The position numbers and the translations under genes were made by a program. A stretch of 64,000 nucleotides of DNA from Ramlibacter monticola (GTDB lineage: Bacteria > Pseudomonadota > Gammaproteobacteria > Burkholderiales > Burkholderiaceae_C): the NCBI RefSeq assembly GCF_016722785.1, contig NZ_JAEQNE010000007.1, forward strand, positions 1 to 64,000, given 5' to 3'. This document shows, in pieces, positions 38,100 to 47,234 of the stretch. Every line of letters begins with the position of its first letter. The first letter of the stretch is position 1. The notes below the pieces were generated by a model, which was not told where the DNA came from, ran no database searches, and worked only from the letters and a program-made list of their open reading frames with translations.

Positions 38100-39068
38100 A
38101 TGAAGACCATCCTGCGCGCCCTTGCCGCCGCCCTGGCGCTGTCCGGCGCCGCGTCCGTCCACGCCACGGAGTTCCGTTCCGCCGACATCCACCCGGACGA
38201 CTACCCCACGGTGCTGGCGGTGCGCCACATGGGCGAGACGCTGGCCAAGGCAACCGGCGGCAGGCACTCGATCAAGGTGTTCGCGAAGTCCGCGCTCGGC
38301 AACGAGAAGGACACGATCGAGCAGACCAAGCTCGGCGCGCTGGCGATGACCCGCGTCAACGTGGCGCCGATGAACAACATCTGCCCCGCCACCATGGTGC
38401 CGACCATGCCCTTCCTGTTCCGCTCGACCGAGCACATGCGCAAGGTGCTGGACGGCCCGGTCGGCGACGAGATCCTGCGCAGCTGCGAAGCCCAGGGCTT
38501 CATCGGTCTGGCCTTCTACGATTCCGGCTCGCGTTCCATCTATTCGGTGAAGAAGCCGGTGAAGACGCTGGCCGACACCAAGGGCATGAAGATCCGCGTG
38601 CAGCAGTCCGACCTGTGGGTGGCGCTGATGGAGGCCATGGGCGCGAACGCCACGCCCATGCCCTTCGGCGAGGTCTATACCGCGCTGAAGACCGGGCTGG
38701 TGGACGCCGCGGAGAACAACTACCCCAGCTACGAGAGCACGCGCCACTTCGAGGTGGCGAAGTACTACAACCGCACCGAGCATTCGATGGCGCCGGAGAT
38801 CCTGCTGTTCTCGAAGAAGGTGTGGGACACGCTCACGCCGGAGGACCAGAAGGCCGTCCGCGCCGCGGCGAAGGAGTCGGTGGGCCTCATGCGCAAGCTG
38901 TGGGACGAACGCGAGGCCAAGTCGCTGGCCGTCGTCAAGGCCGGGGGCGCCCAGATCGTGGACGTCGACACCGCCAGCTTCCGCGCCGCGATGAAGCCGG
39001 TCTACGACAAGTTCCTGCAGGACCCGAAGCTGCAGGACATGGTCCGGCGCGTCAACGACACCAAATAG
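38100..39068 (+). CDS. TRAP transporter substrate-binding protein (DctP type)
   Basis: A 322-aa periplasmic receptor. Signal peptide 1-22 ([18 protein letters not shown]). DctP-fold landmarks are [12 protein letters not shown] with the carboxylate-binding Arg, [20 protein letters not shown] and the Asn/Tyr region NNYPSYES. Sitting between uronate dehydrogenase and lactonase genes, it probably binds glucuronate/galacturonate. Confidence 0.92.
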   Translation: MKTILRALAAALALSGAASVHATEFRSADIHPDDYPTVLAVRHMGETLAKATGGRHSIKVFAKSALGNEKDTIEQTKLGALAMTRVNVAPMNNICPATMVPTMPFLFRSTEHMRKVLDGPVGDEILRSCEAQGFIGLAFYDSGSRSIYSVKKPVKTLADTKGMKIRVQQSDLWVALMEAMGANATPMPFGEVYTALKTGLVDAAENNYPSYESTRHFEVAKYYNRTEHSMAPEILLFSKKVWDTLTPEDQKAVRAAAKESVGLMRKLWDEREAKSLAVVKAGGAQIVDVDTASFRAAMKPVYDKFLQDPKLQDMVRRVNDTK

Positions 39069-39072
39069 GCCG

Positions 39073-39609
39073 ATGGCGTCCATGACTGCCGCCCCCGTCT
39101 TCGTCGAGGGGGCGGCTTCCCTCTACACGCGCTGCTGCGCCGCGCTCGCGCGCCTGTGCCTGCGCCTCGGCGTGGCGGGCATGTGCCTGCTGGTCGTCGC
39201 GGTGCTGTACCAGGTGGTGGGGCGCTACATCTTCAACAACACGCCCACCTGGGCCGAGAGCGGCGCCGTGCTGCTGGTGCTGTACGTGACCATGCTGGGC
39301 ATGGCGGTGGGCGTGCGCGACGCCGGCCACATCGGCCTGGAGTCGCTGCTGGTGCTGGCGCCGGCGAAGGTGAGGGTGCAGATGGAGCGCCTCATCCACC
39401 TGCTGGTGCTGGTGTTCGGGCTGGTCATGGCGTGGAACTGCGGCGTGCTGGCCGCCAGCGTGTGGGACTACCGCATCCCCACGCTGGGCATCTCCGAGGC
39501 CTTCAAGTACGTTCCGCCGGCGATGGCGGGCGTGCTGGTCGCGCTGTTCTCGCTGGAACACTTGGTCGCGCTGGCGCGCGGCACCGAAGTGGAGCCTTCA
39601 TGGCACTGA
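39073..39609 (+). CDS. TRAP transporter small permease (DctQ type)
   Basis: A 178-aa membrane protein with four helices, among them GVAGMCLLVVAVLYQVVGRY and LIHLLVLVFGLVMAWNCGVL; the TPTWAESGAVLLVLYVTMLG segment is typical of DctQ. It couples the binding protein to the large permease. The 3' end overlaps dctM by ten bases. Confidence 0.9.
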   Translation: MASMTAAPVFVEGAASLYTRCCAALARLCLRLGVAGMCLLVVAVLYQVVGRYIFNNTPTWAESGAVLLVLYVTMLGMAVGVRDAGHIGLESLLVLAPAKVRVQMERLIHLLVLVFGLVMAWNCGVLAASVWDYRIPTLGISEAFKYVPPAMAGVLVALFSLEHLVALARGTEVEPSWH

Positions 39610-40883
39610 CGATCCTCTGCGTGAGCTTCACGGCGCTCCTGCTGCTGGGCGTGCCGGTGGCGTTCTCCATCGGCCTGTCCTCGCTGGCCACGCTGCTGTA
39701 CGAGGGGCTGCCGCTGGCGGTGGGCTTCCAGCAGATGATTTCCGGGATGAACCCGTTCTCCTTCCTGGCGATCCCCTTCTTCATCTTCGCCGGCGAGATC
39801 ATGATGTACGGCGGCATCGCGGAGAAGATCATCCAGTTCGCCAAGTCGCTCGCGGGCCACGTGCGGGGCGGCCTGGGCATGAGCAACGTGGTCGCCTGCA
39901 CGCTGTTCGGCGGCGTCTCCGGTTCGCCGGTGGCGGACGTCTCCGCGATGGGCGCGGTGCTGATCCCGCAGATGAAGAAGGAAGGCTACGACGCCGACTA
40001 CGCCGTCAACGTCACCACGCATGCCTCGCTGGTCGGGGCGCTGATGCCGACCTCGCACAACATCATCATCTTCACCCTGGCGGCCAGCGGGAAGGTGAGC
40101 GTGGCGGCGCTGATCCTGGCGGGCGTGGTGCCGGCGGTGATCCTGACGCTGTGCAACCTGGCGGCGGCGTACTGGGTGGCGGTGCGGCGCGGCTACCCGG
40201 CGGGCCGCTTCCCCGGCTGGTCCATCGTCGCCTGGTCGTTCGCGGCGGCCCTGCCGGGCCTGTTCGTGGTGGCCATCATCATCGCGGGCATCCTCTCCGG
40301 GGCCTTCACCGCCACCGAGTCGGCTTCCGTCGCCGTGCTGTGGGCGCTGTTCCTGGCGGCGCTGGTGTACCGGCGGCTCACGCGCGAGCAGTTCCTGAAG
40401 GCGGCCGCCAAGGCGGTGAAGAGCACCGGCACCGTGCTGCTGCTGATCGGCATCAGCTCGATGTTCGGCTACCTGATCGGCCTCTACGGCGTGGCGGAAC
40501 TCACGGGCAAGACGCTGGCCGGCCTGAGCACGCAGCCCTGGGTGATCTTCCTGTGGGTGAACGTCATCCTGTTCGTGCTCGGCACCTTCCTCGACATGGC
40601 CGCGACCATCCTGATCTGCACGCCCATCTTCCTGCCGATCTGCCAGCAGTTCGGCATGAGCACGGAGCAGTTCGGCATCGTGATGCTGATCAACTGCGCT
40701 CTGGGCCTCAACACGCCGCCGGTGGGCACCACGCAATTCGTGGGCTGCACGATCGGCGAGGTTTCCGTCGGCGAGGTGATGAAGACGATCTGGCCCTTCT
40801 ACGGGGCGCTGATCGCCGCGCTGATGCTGGTCACCTACGTGCCGGCGTTTTCCATGGCCCTGCCCAACGCGATTCTCAAATGA
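39600..40883 (+). CDS. TRAP transporter large permease (DctM type)
   Basis: A 427-aa sodium-coupled permease of the DctM/YiaN family with about twelve helices. Landmarks are FSFLAIPFFIFAGEIM, GGVSGSPVADVSAMGAVLIP, GAFTATESASVAVLWA and LNTPPVGTTQFVGC. It starts inside dctQ and its stop overlaps the lactonase start, showing tight translational coupling. Confidence 0.95.
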   Translation: MALTILCVSFTALLLLGVPVAFSIGLSSLATLLYEGLPLAVGFQQMISGMNPFSFLAIPFFIFAGEIMMYGGIAEKIIQFAKSLAGHVRGGLGMSNVVACTLFGGVSGSPVADVSAMGAVLIPQMKKEGYDADYAVNVTTHASLVGALMPTSHNIIIFTLAASGKVSVAALILAGVVPAVILTLCNLAAAYWVAVRRGYPAGRFPGWSIVAWSFAAALPGLFVVAIIIAGILSGAFTATESASVAVLWALFLAALVYRRLTREQFLKAAAKAVKSTGTVLLLIGISSMFGYLIGLYGVAELTGKTLAGLSTQPWVIFLWVNVILFVLGTFLDMAATILICTPIFLPICQQFGMSTEQFGIVMLINCALGLNTPPVGTTQFVGCTIGEVSVGEVMKTIWPFYGALIAALMLVTYVPAFSMALPNAILK

Positions 40884-41839
40884 GCGACGACTTCGTCCCC
40901 AGCGCGCGCTATCCCGACCCGCGCATCGAGGTGCTCGACGAGCGCTTCCTGAAGCTGCGCCTGTTCAGCGCCACGGTCGAACGGCTCGCCACCGGGATGC
41001 GCTGGGCCGAAGGCCCGGTGTGGTTCGGCGACGGCCGCTACCTGCTGGTCTCGGACATTCCCAATGACCGCATCCTGCGCTGGGACGAGGCTTCGGGCGC
41101 GCTCAGCGAGTTCCGCAAGCCATCGAACAACGCCAACGGCAACTACCGCGACCGGCAGGGCCGGCTGCTCACCTGCGAGCACCTCACGCGCCGGGTCACG
41201 CGCACCGAGTACGACGGCTGCATCACCGTGCTGGCGGACCGCCACGAGGGCAGGCGCCTCAATTCCCCCAACGATCTCGTCTGCGCGAAGGACGGCAGCA
41301 TCTGGTTCACCGATCCGCTGTTCGGCATCTCGGGCTACTGGGAGGGCGAGCCGGCGGAGCCGGAACTGCCGCAGGCGGTGTACCGCATCGCGCCGGATGG
41401 CAGCCTGCGGCAGGTGCTCACCGACCTGGCCGCGCCCAACGGCCTCGCCTTCTCGCCCGACGAGAAGATCCTCTACGTGGTCGAAAGCCGGGCGACGCCG
41501 CACCGGAAGATCTGGGCCTACGAGCACGCGGCCGACGGCACGCTGTCGAACAAGCGCCTCGCGGTCGACGCGCAGGGCCCCGGCGCCTTCGACGGCTTCC
41601 GCGTCGACGTCGAAGGCAACCTCTGGTGCGGCTTCGGCAGCAACGGCGCCGTCGACGCCGACCCTGCCACCCTGGACGGCGTGCGCGTGTTCGCGCCGGA
41701 CGGCAGCGCCATTGCCCACATCCACCTCCCCGAACGCTGCGCCAACGTCTGCTTCGGCGGGCGCCACCGCAACCGGCTGTTCATGGCGGCAAGCCATTCG
41801 TTGTACGCGATGTACGTGAATACGCAGGGCGCGCCCTGA
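40880..41839 (+). CDS. SMP-30/gluconolactonase-family aldarolactonase
   Basis: A 319-aa six-bladed beta-propeller lactonase. Metal ligands are visible in MRWAEGPVWFGD (Glu), LNSPNDLVC (Asn) and GAFDGFRVDVEGNLW (Asp). In this operon it should open the aldaro-1,4/1,5-lactone made by Udh to glucarate or galactarate. Overlaps dctM by four bases; last gene of the operon. Confidence 0.9.
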   Translation: MSDDFVPSARYPDPRIEVLDERFLKLRLFSATVERLATGMRWAEGPVWFGDGRYLLVSDIPNDRILRWDEASGALSEFRKPSNNANGNYRDRQGRLLTCEHLTRRVTRTEYDGCITVLADRHEGRRLNSPNDLVCAKDGSIWFTDPLFGISGYWEGEPAEPELPQAVYRIAPDGSLRQVLTDLAAPNGLAFSPDEKILYVVESRATPHRKIWAYEHAADGTLSNKRLAVDAQGPGAFDGFRVDVEGNLWCGFGSNGAVDADPATLDGVRVFAPDGSAIAHIHLPERCANVCFGGRHRNRLFMAASHSLYAMYVNTQGAP

Positions 41840-41928
41840 GGCCAACCTTGCCGCTTGAAACACGGTGTGCCCCTGTCCTTCGTCGGGGCTTCAGGCTCGC
41901 GCGGGCGCAGGGGCATACCATTTCTCCG

Positions 41929-42279
41929 ATGAAATTCCTCCCAGGCGCCGTGGCGCTGCCGGTCATGGCGGCCGCATTCCAGGTGCAGGTGGACGCCCAT
42001 GCGCTGACCCTGCCGGTGGAGAGCCAGGGGGCCATCCAGGTCGCGCAGGCCACACCGCCCTTCGTCAATGCGGAAGTCACCGAGGTGGACGAAAGCGCGG
42101 GCCTGGTGACCCTCCAGCACGAGGACATCCCCAACCTGAACATGCCGGCCATGGTCATGCCCTTCGAGGTGGCGGACAAGAAGATGCTGCAGGGCCTGAA
42201 GGCCGGCGACAGGATCCGCGCGCAGTTCGATACCGTCGACGGCAAGATGCTGCTGATCCGGCTGGAACGGGCCAGGTAG
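41929..42279 (+). CDS. CusF-like copper-binding periplasmic protein
   Basis: A 116-aa protein. Residues 1-23 are a signal-like segment, and residues about 48-115 match the CusF_Ec OB-fold: EVTEVDESAGLVTLQHEDIP, NLNMPAMVMPFEVADK and DRIRAQFDTVDGKMLLIRLE. The Met pair and His of CusF-type Cu(I)/Ag(I) sites are represented by NMPAMVM and QHEDIP. No CusABC efflux genes are nearby. Confidence 0.82.
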   Translation: MKFLPGAVALPVMAAAFQVQVDAHALTLPVESQGAIQVAQATPPFVNAEVTEVDESAGLVTLQHEDIPNLNMPAMVMPFEVADKKMLQGLKAGDRIRAQFDTVDGKMLLIRLERAR

Positions 42280-42368
42280 TCAAACGGGAACCCGCGCAAG
42301 ACTGCAAGGAGCCCAGGCTTGCGGCCGCCCGGAGTACCCGAAGCCGATCGACGATAACTTTCCACTGC

Positions 42369-43169
42369 ATGTCCACGCGGTTCGCGGCCCTGGTGGAAAA
42401 TCGGCGGGTGCAGGGGGGAGAGTTGGATCTGACGTATCGCATCGCCAGGGTGCGCCGCAAGGCGTGGGCCGCCACGCGCCGGCCGCTGTTCCGCGAAGGC
42501 GTGATCGAGTGCGTGCCGATGTCCATCGGCGTCGCGGCCTGGGGGCTGGTCGCCGGCGTGGCGATGGGCAAGAGCGGCATGGGCGTCCCGCTCGGCATCC
42601 TCATGTCCATCCTGGTGTCCGCCGGCTCCTCGCAGGTCGCGGCCCTGCCGCTGATCGCCGCGGACGCGCCGATGTGGGTGGTCTGGGCCACCGTGGCCTG
42701 CGTCAACCTGCGCTTCCTCGTCTTCAGCTACCAGTACCGTCCGTACTTCGCGCACCTGTCGCGCCGCCGGCGCGTCGTCCTCAGCTACTTCATGGGCGAC
42801 ACCATCTTCGCCATGTTCCTGCGTCGCTATCCCGAGCCGAAGCGCGAACCCGGGCAACTGGACTACTTCTGGGGCGCCGCCCTGGCCAACTACGGCGCAT
42901 GGCAGCTGGCGGTGATCGCCGGCATCGTCGCCGGCCACGCGATCCCGCCCGAGTGGGGCGTCGGGTTCGCCGGCACCATGGCGCTGCTGGCGCTGACCTG
43001 CAGCCAGTTGCGCAGCCGCTCGACCTGGGTGGCGGCCTTCGTCGCCGCCTGCGCCGCGGTGGCCGCCTATGCCTTGCCCCTGCGGCTGAACATCGTCGTC
43101 GCGATCGCCGCCGCCGTGGCCATCGGTGTGCTGGCCCAGCACACGCGCGTGGAGGCTTCGCCCCGCTGA
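42369..43169 (+). CDS. azlC: AzlC-family amino-acid exporter subunit
   Basis: About 266 aa from ATG 42369; a TTG near 42423 behind GGGGGAGAG is an alternative. Membrane segments include CVPMSIGVAAWGLVAGVAMG and ILMSILVSAGSSQVAALPLI, the AzlC hallmark. With AzlD it forms a branched-chain amino-acid (or related) exporter. It is followed 13 bases later by azlD. Confidence 0.88.
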   Translation: MSTRFAALVENRRVQGGELDLTYRIARVRRKAWAATRRPLFREGVIECVPMSIGVAAWGLVAGVAMGKSGMGVPLGILMSILVSAGSSQVAALPLIAADAPMWVVWATVACVNLRFLVFSYQYRPYFAHLSRRRRVVLSYFMGDTIFAMFLRRYPEPKREPGQLDYFWGAALANYGAWQLAVIAGIVAGHAIPPEWGVGFAGTMALLALTCSQLRSRSTWVAAFVAACAAVAAYALPLRLNIVVAIAAAVAIGVLAQHTRVEASPR

Positions 43170-43182
43170 TGCACGCAACGCC

Positions 43183-43512
43183 ATGAGCCCGCTCGAGATC
43201 TTCTTCACCATCCTCGGCATGGCGGCGGTCACGCTCCTGTGCCGGGCCTTCTTCCTGCTTCCTGAACAGGAACTGTCCATGCCGCGCTGGCTGCGCGAGG
43301 GCCTGCGCTATGCGCCCATCGCGGCGCTGGCGGCCGTCGTCGCGCCCGAGATCGTCATGACGCAGGGGCAACTGATCCACACCCTGCGCGACGCGCGCAT
43401 CTTCGGCGCGCTCGCGGGGCTGGCGTTCTTCATCTGGCGCCAGGATCTGTTCGGCACTATCGTGTGCGGGACGGGGGTGATGCTGGCGCTGCGCTTCGGT
43501 CTGGGCTGGTAA
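43183..43512 (+). CDS. azlD: AzlD-family exporter subunit
   Basis: A 109-aa membrane protein with about four helices (ILGMAAVTLLCRAFFLLPEQ, LREGLRYAPIAALAAVVAPE) of the AzlD family, the small partner of AzlC. The stop is followed by a short GC-rich palindromic unit (43513-43565). Confidence 0.88.
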   Translation: MSPLEIFFTILGMAAVTLLCRAFFLLPEQELSMPRWLREGLRYAPIAALAAVVAPEIVMTQGQLIHTLRDARIFGALAGLAFFIWRQDLFGTIVCGTGVMLALRFGLGW

Positions 43513-43565
43513 CCCCCCCGCCAAGAGGGGGCGCGCACGCCTTCCGGCCGCCTGAAATACGGGCG
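43513..43565. repeat. Short GC-rich palindromic intergenic unit
   Basis: CCCCCCCGCCAAGAGGGGGC and GGCCGCCTG..CGGGCGGCC-like arms form paired hairpins between azlD and the sulfite dehydrogenase gene. It is a degenerate relative of the comamonad intergenic repeats and may also end azlCD transcripts. Confidence 0.4.
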
Positions 43566-43608
43566 GCCCGGCGTGTGCTCCACGCCGCCGAACTCAAGGA
43601 AGAGAAGC

Positions 43609-44823
43609 ATGCAGCTCCCCGCCGACCCCTCGCGCCGTCGCCTGCTCGCCCAGGGCGCGGCCCTCGTGGCCGCCACCAGCGGCGCCGCGCAAGCCCAGAC
43701 TGCCGCGCCGGCTCCGGCCGCGGCGGCCGAAGCCAAGCCGTTCCCCGCCTACGTGGCCTGGAAGAACCAGGCGCAGATGATCCAGCACACGGGAACGACG
43801 ATCGAGACGAAGCGGACGGCGTACGGCACCAGCGTCGTCACGCCGGTCGACCGCCTCTACATCCGCAACAACCTGCCCGCGCCGGACGCCTCCATCGTCA
43901 ACGACCGCGACGGCTGGTCGCTGGCCGTGGAGGGCGTGCGCTCGCCGCGCGTCCTCACCGTGCGCGAGCTCAAGTCGCTGGGCATCGAGACCACGGCGAC
44001 CGTGCTGCAGTGTTCCGGCAACGGCCGGGGCTACTTCCCCAGCAAGCCCAGCGGCACCAAGTGGCAGGTGGGCGCGGCCGGCTGCGTGATCTGGAGCGGC
44101 GTGCCGGTGCGCTCGGTGGTCGCCGCGCTGGGCGGCCTGGCCGACGGCGCCCGCTTCCTCACGGGCACCGGCGGCGAGAAGCTGCCCGAGGGCATCGACC
44201 CCAAGTCGGTGATGGTCGAGCGCTCGGTGCCGCTGTCCAACCTGGAGAACGCCCTGCTGGCGTGGGAGATGAACGGCGAGCCGCTGCCGCATGCGCACGG
44301 CGGCCCGCTGCGGCTGATCGTGCCGGGCTACAGCGGCGTCAACAACATCAAGTACATCAAGCGCCTGGCCTTCACCGCCCAGGAGTCGGAGGCCGCGATC
44401 CAGAAGACGGGCTACCGCATCTCGCCGCTGGGGGAGAAGCACGACCCCAGCCATCCCTCCGTGTGGGAGATGGAGGTGAAGTCCTGGATCAACGGCCCCG
44501 CGCCCGACGCGGGCCCGGTCAAGGCGGGCATGGTCCAGATCCATGGCGTGGCCATGGGCGGCATGCAGGCGGTCAAGCGCGTGGACGTGTCCATCGACGG
44601 CGGGCAGACCTGGCGCGAGGCGCGCCTGGTGGGCCCGGACCTCGGCCGCTTCGCCTGGCGCCAGTTCGTGCTGCCGCTGAAGCTGGAGCCGGGGACCTAC
44701 CAGCTCGCGTGCCGCGCGCAGGACGTGAAGTTCAACTGGCAGGCCGAAGTCACGCCCGAGAATTCGGGCGGCTATCTCAACTCCGGCTGGCGCGCGCACG
44801 GCTTCAGCATCACGGTCGCATGA
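43609..44823 (+). CDS. Sulfite dehydrogenase, molybdopterin subunit (SorA/SoxC-like)
   Basis: A 404-aa periplasmic Mo enzyme. A Tat signal is in residues 1-35 (SRRRLLAQGAALVAA). The oxidoreductase Mo-binding domain carries the Mo-ligand Cys in VLQCSGNGRGYF. The dimerisation domain covers about 270-400 (VKRVDVSIDGGQTW). It oxidises sulfite to sulfate and passes electrons to the cytochrome c encoded next, with ATGA overlap. ATG 43609 chosen with GGAAGAGAAGC upstream. Confidence 0.9.
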   Translation: MQLPADPSRRRLLAQGAALVAATSGAAQAQTAAPAPAAAAEAKPFPAYVAWKNQAQMIQHTGTTIETKRTAYGTSVVTPVDRLYIRNNLPAPDASIVNDRDGWSLAVEGVRSPRVLTVRELKSLGIETTATVLQCSGNGRGYFPSKPSGTKWQVGAAGCVIWSGVPVRSVVAALGGLADGARFLTGTGGEKLPEGIDPKSVMVERSVPLSNLENALLAWEMNGEPLPHAHGGPLRLIVPGYSGVNNIKYIKRLAFTAQESEAAIQKTGYRISPLGEKHDPSHPSVWEMEVKSWINGPAPDAGPVKAGMVQIHGVAMGGMQAVKRVDVSIDGGQTWREARLVGPDLGRFAWRQFVLPLKLEPGTYQLACRAQDVKFNWQAEVTPENSGGYLNSGWRAHGFSITVA

Positions 44824-45125
44824 AGAAGCTTTGCATCACCCTGGCGGCGCTGGCCGCCGGCATCGCCTCGGCGCAGGACAACCCGGAGGTCGAGGGCAAG
44901 CGCCTGTTCACCAGCGGCACGCCCGCGTGCATCCTGTGCCACACGCTCAGGGACGCGGGGGCCGAGGGCGCCATCGGTCCCTCCCTCGACGAACTGAAGC
45001 CCGATGCCGCGCGCGTGGCCAAGGCCATGAAGACGGGCATCGGCCAGATGCCGGCCTTCTCGCAGCTGAGCGACGCGCAGGTGCAGGCGGTCGCGCGCTA
45101 CGTGGAAGCGGCCAGCCGCCGCTAG
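44820..45125 (+). CDS. Monohaem cytochrome c, SorB-like
   Basis: A 101-aa periplasmic cytochrome. Signal peptide 1-19 (IASAQD). The single haem site is CILCH near residue 39, with the axial Met in GQMPAFSQL. It is the natural electron acceptor of the sulfite dehydrogenase, whose stop overlaps its start. Confidence 0.92.
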   Translation: MKKLCITLAALAAGIASAQDNPEVEGKRLFTSGTPACILCHTLRDAGAEGAIGPSLDELKPDAARVAKAMKTGIGQMPAFSQLSDAQVQAVARYVEAASRR

Positions 45126-45221
45126 CCGCCCGGCCGCAAGGCTGGATCGCCCGCGCGGCGCGGGGAAGGTGTTCGCACTGGTCCAGTTCCCGACGGCGGT
45201 GTACTCGCGGATTCCGCTGGA

Positions 45222-46310
45222 CTAAGTTGGCAGGTTCGCCTTCAGCACGCGGGCGAAGTTCGCGTATGCGAGCTTCTCGATGGTTTCGGTGGGCGCCTTC
45301 AGGCGTCCGAGATGTTCGATGACCAGCCGCAACCCGGCATAGTCGTTGACGACCCAGTTGGGCCCGACCCCCTCGATGTCCGTGCCCAGGGCGACGGCGT
45401 CGCGGCCCAGTTGTTCCACCATGAACAGGAGCTCTTTCGCGTAGCCCTCCGTATCGCGGCGGCCCACCGGCCAGCTGCCCGAGCTCCTGAACAGCGAGCC
45501 CCCCGGGTTCTGCAAGCCGAACGCCCACACGCCCACGACCCCCCCGCCGTCCGCGATCTTCCTCGCGCGGGCCAGCGAGAGCCGGCGTTGCAGGTAGCCG
45601 AAGCGGTCGTCCCAGCTCCCGCCGGACTTGTCGACCCAGCCATGCGACCAGATCAGCGGCTTGGTGGCGAGGGTGAGGGCCTGGTCCACCGCCTCGCCCG
45701 ACAGGTGGGCGAGGTCGAGCAGGACCCCGCGCTTGTTGCATTCCTCGATCAGCGTTTTGCCCAGCGGGGAAAGCCCCTGGTGCGTGGGTGCCGCGGTCTG
45801 GCGATCACCGACGGGCGTCGGGATGTAATGGACCAGTTGGAGCAGCCGCAAGCCGGCGTCGATCGCCGGCGCGAGCCGGCCGGGCTCGCCCTCCACGAAG
45901 TCGGCCCCTTCCGAGGCGATCACGATTCCGGGTTCGCCGGCGAGGCAGCGGTCCACGTCGGCCGCGGTCAGCACGGTGAGCAGCTTGTGGGCCGCGATGT
46001 AGCTGCGCATGCCTTCCAGCTTCCGCGTGAAGGACGCGTTCAGTGCGCCCGGCTCGGGAATCCCGGCCGGTTCGATCCCGGAATTCGTCTGCCGCAGCCA
46101 GCGCCCGTCCGGGACGGCCTTCCAGGCGATGAAGGCCACGCGTTGCGCGCGCATCTCCTCGGCCAGTCCCGATGTATCCAGCTGCCGCGTGATCAGCCCG
46201 TAGTGGGAGTGCATGTCCGACACGGGGATGGGCTGCTGCGCTTGCGCCCTGGCCATATGGAGCGCAAGCGCTGCGAGCGGGTAGCAAAGCGCAATTCGGC
46301 GTGTGGGCAT
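45222..46310 (-). CDS. Membrane-dipeptidase-like protein (peptidase M19)
   Basis: A 362-aa exported hydrolase. Signal peptide 1-25 (ARAQAQQPIP). Zinc-site residues are SDMHSHYG (HxH in place of the usual HxD), ASEGADFVEG, LLDLAHLSGEA and WSHGW. GTDIEGVGPNW is the C-terminal family motif. M19 enzymes cleave dipeptides or D-amino acid amides. It is convergent with the cytochrome gene and has no pathway neighbours. Confidence 0.85.
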   Translation of the reverse strand: MPTRRIALCYPLAALALHMARAQAQQPIPVSDMHSHYGLITRQLDTSGLAEEMRAQRVAFIAWKAVPDGRWLRQTNSGIEPAGIPEPGALNASFTRKLEGMRSYIAAHKLLTVLTAADVDRCLAGEPGIVIASEGADFVEGEPGRLAPAIDAGLRLLQLVHYIPTPVGDRQTAAPTHQGLSPLGKTLIEECNKRGVLLDLAHLSGEAVDQALTLATKPLIWSHGWVDKSGGSWDDRFGYLQRRLSLARARKIADGGGVVGVWAFGLQNPGGSLFRSSGSWPVGRRDTEGYAKELLFMVEQLGRDAVALGTDIEGVGPNWVVNDYAGLRLVIEHLGRLKAPTETIEKLAYANFARVLKANLPT

Positions 46311-46344
46311 GGAGGCTTCCTTGTCGCGCGGATGCCGCGAGGTC

Positions 46345-47193
46345 TCAACCCAGCTCGAACGTCGTGATCCCGTACAGGCCGTGCAGGGTCACGGGTGGCG
46401 GCCGGCCGGTGTACATGCGCGCGGTCTCGAAGACCATCCGCATGCCGTGGCGCTGCGCCAGTGCCAGCGCGGCCGGGTTCGACTCCGGCAGGTCGAGGCA
46501 GACGGCTTCGTCGGCCCCCACGCGGGAGCACAGCGCGAGGTAGAGGCCCTCGGCGATGGCTTCGCGTTCGGCGAACAGCGGTCCGATCTTCCAGCCGCTG
46601 CGGCAGCGCCGGACCAGCCCGTAGCCCTGCAGCCGGCCGTCCTCGATCCAGGCGCGGCCGGCGGCGTCGGGCTGCGCCAGCCAGGCGCGCAGGAAGGCCG
46701 TGCGTTCGGCGGGGAAGTACGCGCGGTCGTACGCGCACACTGCGGCGAAGGGCACGCCGGCGAGATCGACGATCCGCGCGTCCGCGGGGGCGGACGCCCC
46801 GCCGCGTCCCTCGTGGCGCATGTTGCGCCAGGCCAGTTCGAAGCCGGACTTGCGGTAGTTGGGCTGCTGCGCGGGCACGCCGTCCAGCCCGACCTGCCGG
46901 CCGGCTGCGGAGGCCATCCCATGCTGCCACAGCGCCCAGCCCAGCCCGCGCCCGCGCCATTCCGGCCGCACGATGTAGAGACCGAGGAAGGCGAAGCCCG
47001 GCTCGTACCTGACCACCGAGATCGAGGCCACCGGCTCGCCCTGCAGCGTGCCGACGAAGAAGCCTTCGGGATCGGCCGCGCGGAAAGTCTCCGCATCGTG
47101 CAGGCCCGGATTCCAGCCCTCCCGGGCCGCCCACCCGATCGCGAGCGCGACTTCCTCGCGCGTCATCGTCCGGGTGGCGTAGCCGGCTTCCAC
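46345..47193 (-). CDS. GNAT-family N-acetyltransferase, two-domain
   Basis: A 282-aa protein. The N-terminal GNAT domain, about 1-130, has the acetyl-CoA loop RPEWRGRGLGWALWQHGMAS. A second domain, about 145-280, resembles the YitH/Acetyltransf_18 type (CAYDRAYFPAERTAFLRAWL, SNPAALALAQRHGM). Substrate unknown. 41 bases downstream of the glycosyltransferase gene on the same strand. Confidence 0.85.
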   Translation of the reverse strand: MEAGYATRTMTREEVALAIGWAAREGWNPGLHDAETFRAADPEGFFVGTLQGEPVASISVVRYEPGFAFLGLYIVRPEWRGRGLGWALWQHGMASAAGRQVGLDGVPAQQPNYRKSGFELAWRNMRHEGRGGASAPADARIVDLAGVPFAAVCAYDRAYFPAERTAFLRAWLAQPDAAGRAWIEDGRLQGYGLVRRCRSGWKIGPLFAEREAIAEGLYLALCSRVGADEAVCLDLPESNPAALALAQRHGMRMVFETARMYTGRPPPVTLHGLYGITTFELG

Positions 47194-47234
47194 GCCCCCA
47201 TCCTAGATCGCGCGCGGGGTTTCCTCCAGTGCCT

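Noticed and set aside
45160..45225. Short plus-strand frame ending FALVQFPTAVYSRIPLD, possible gene remnant
   Set aside because: No start, no ribosome binding site and no family I can name; too short to call a pseudogene.
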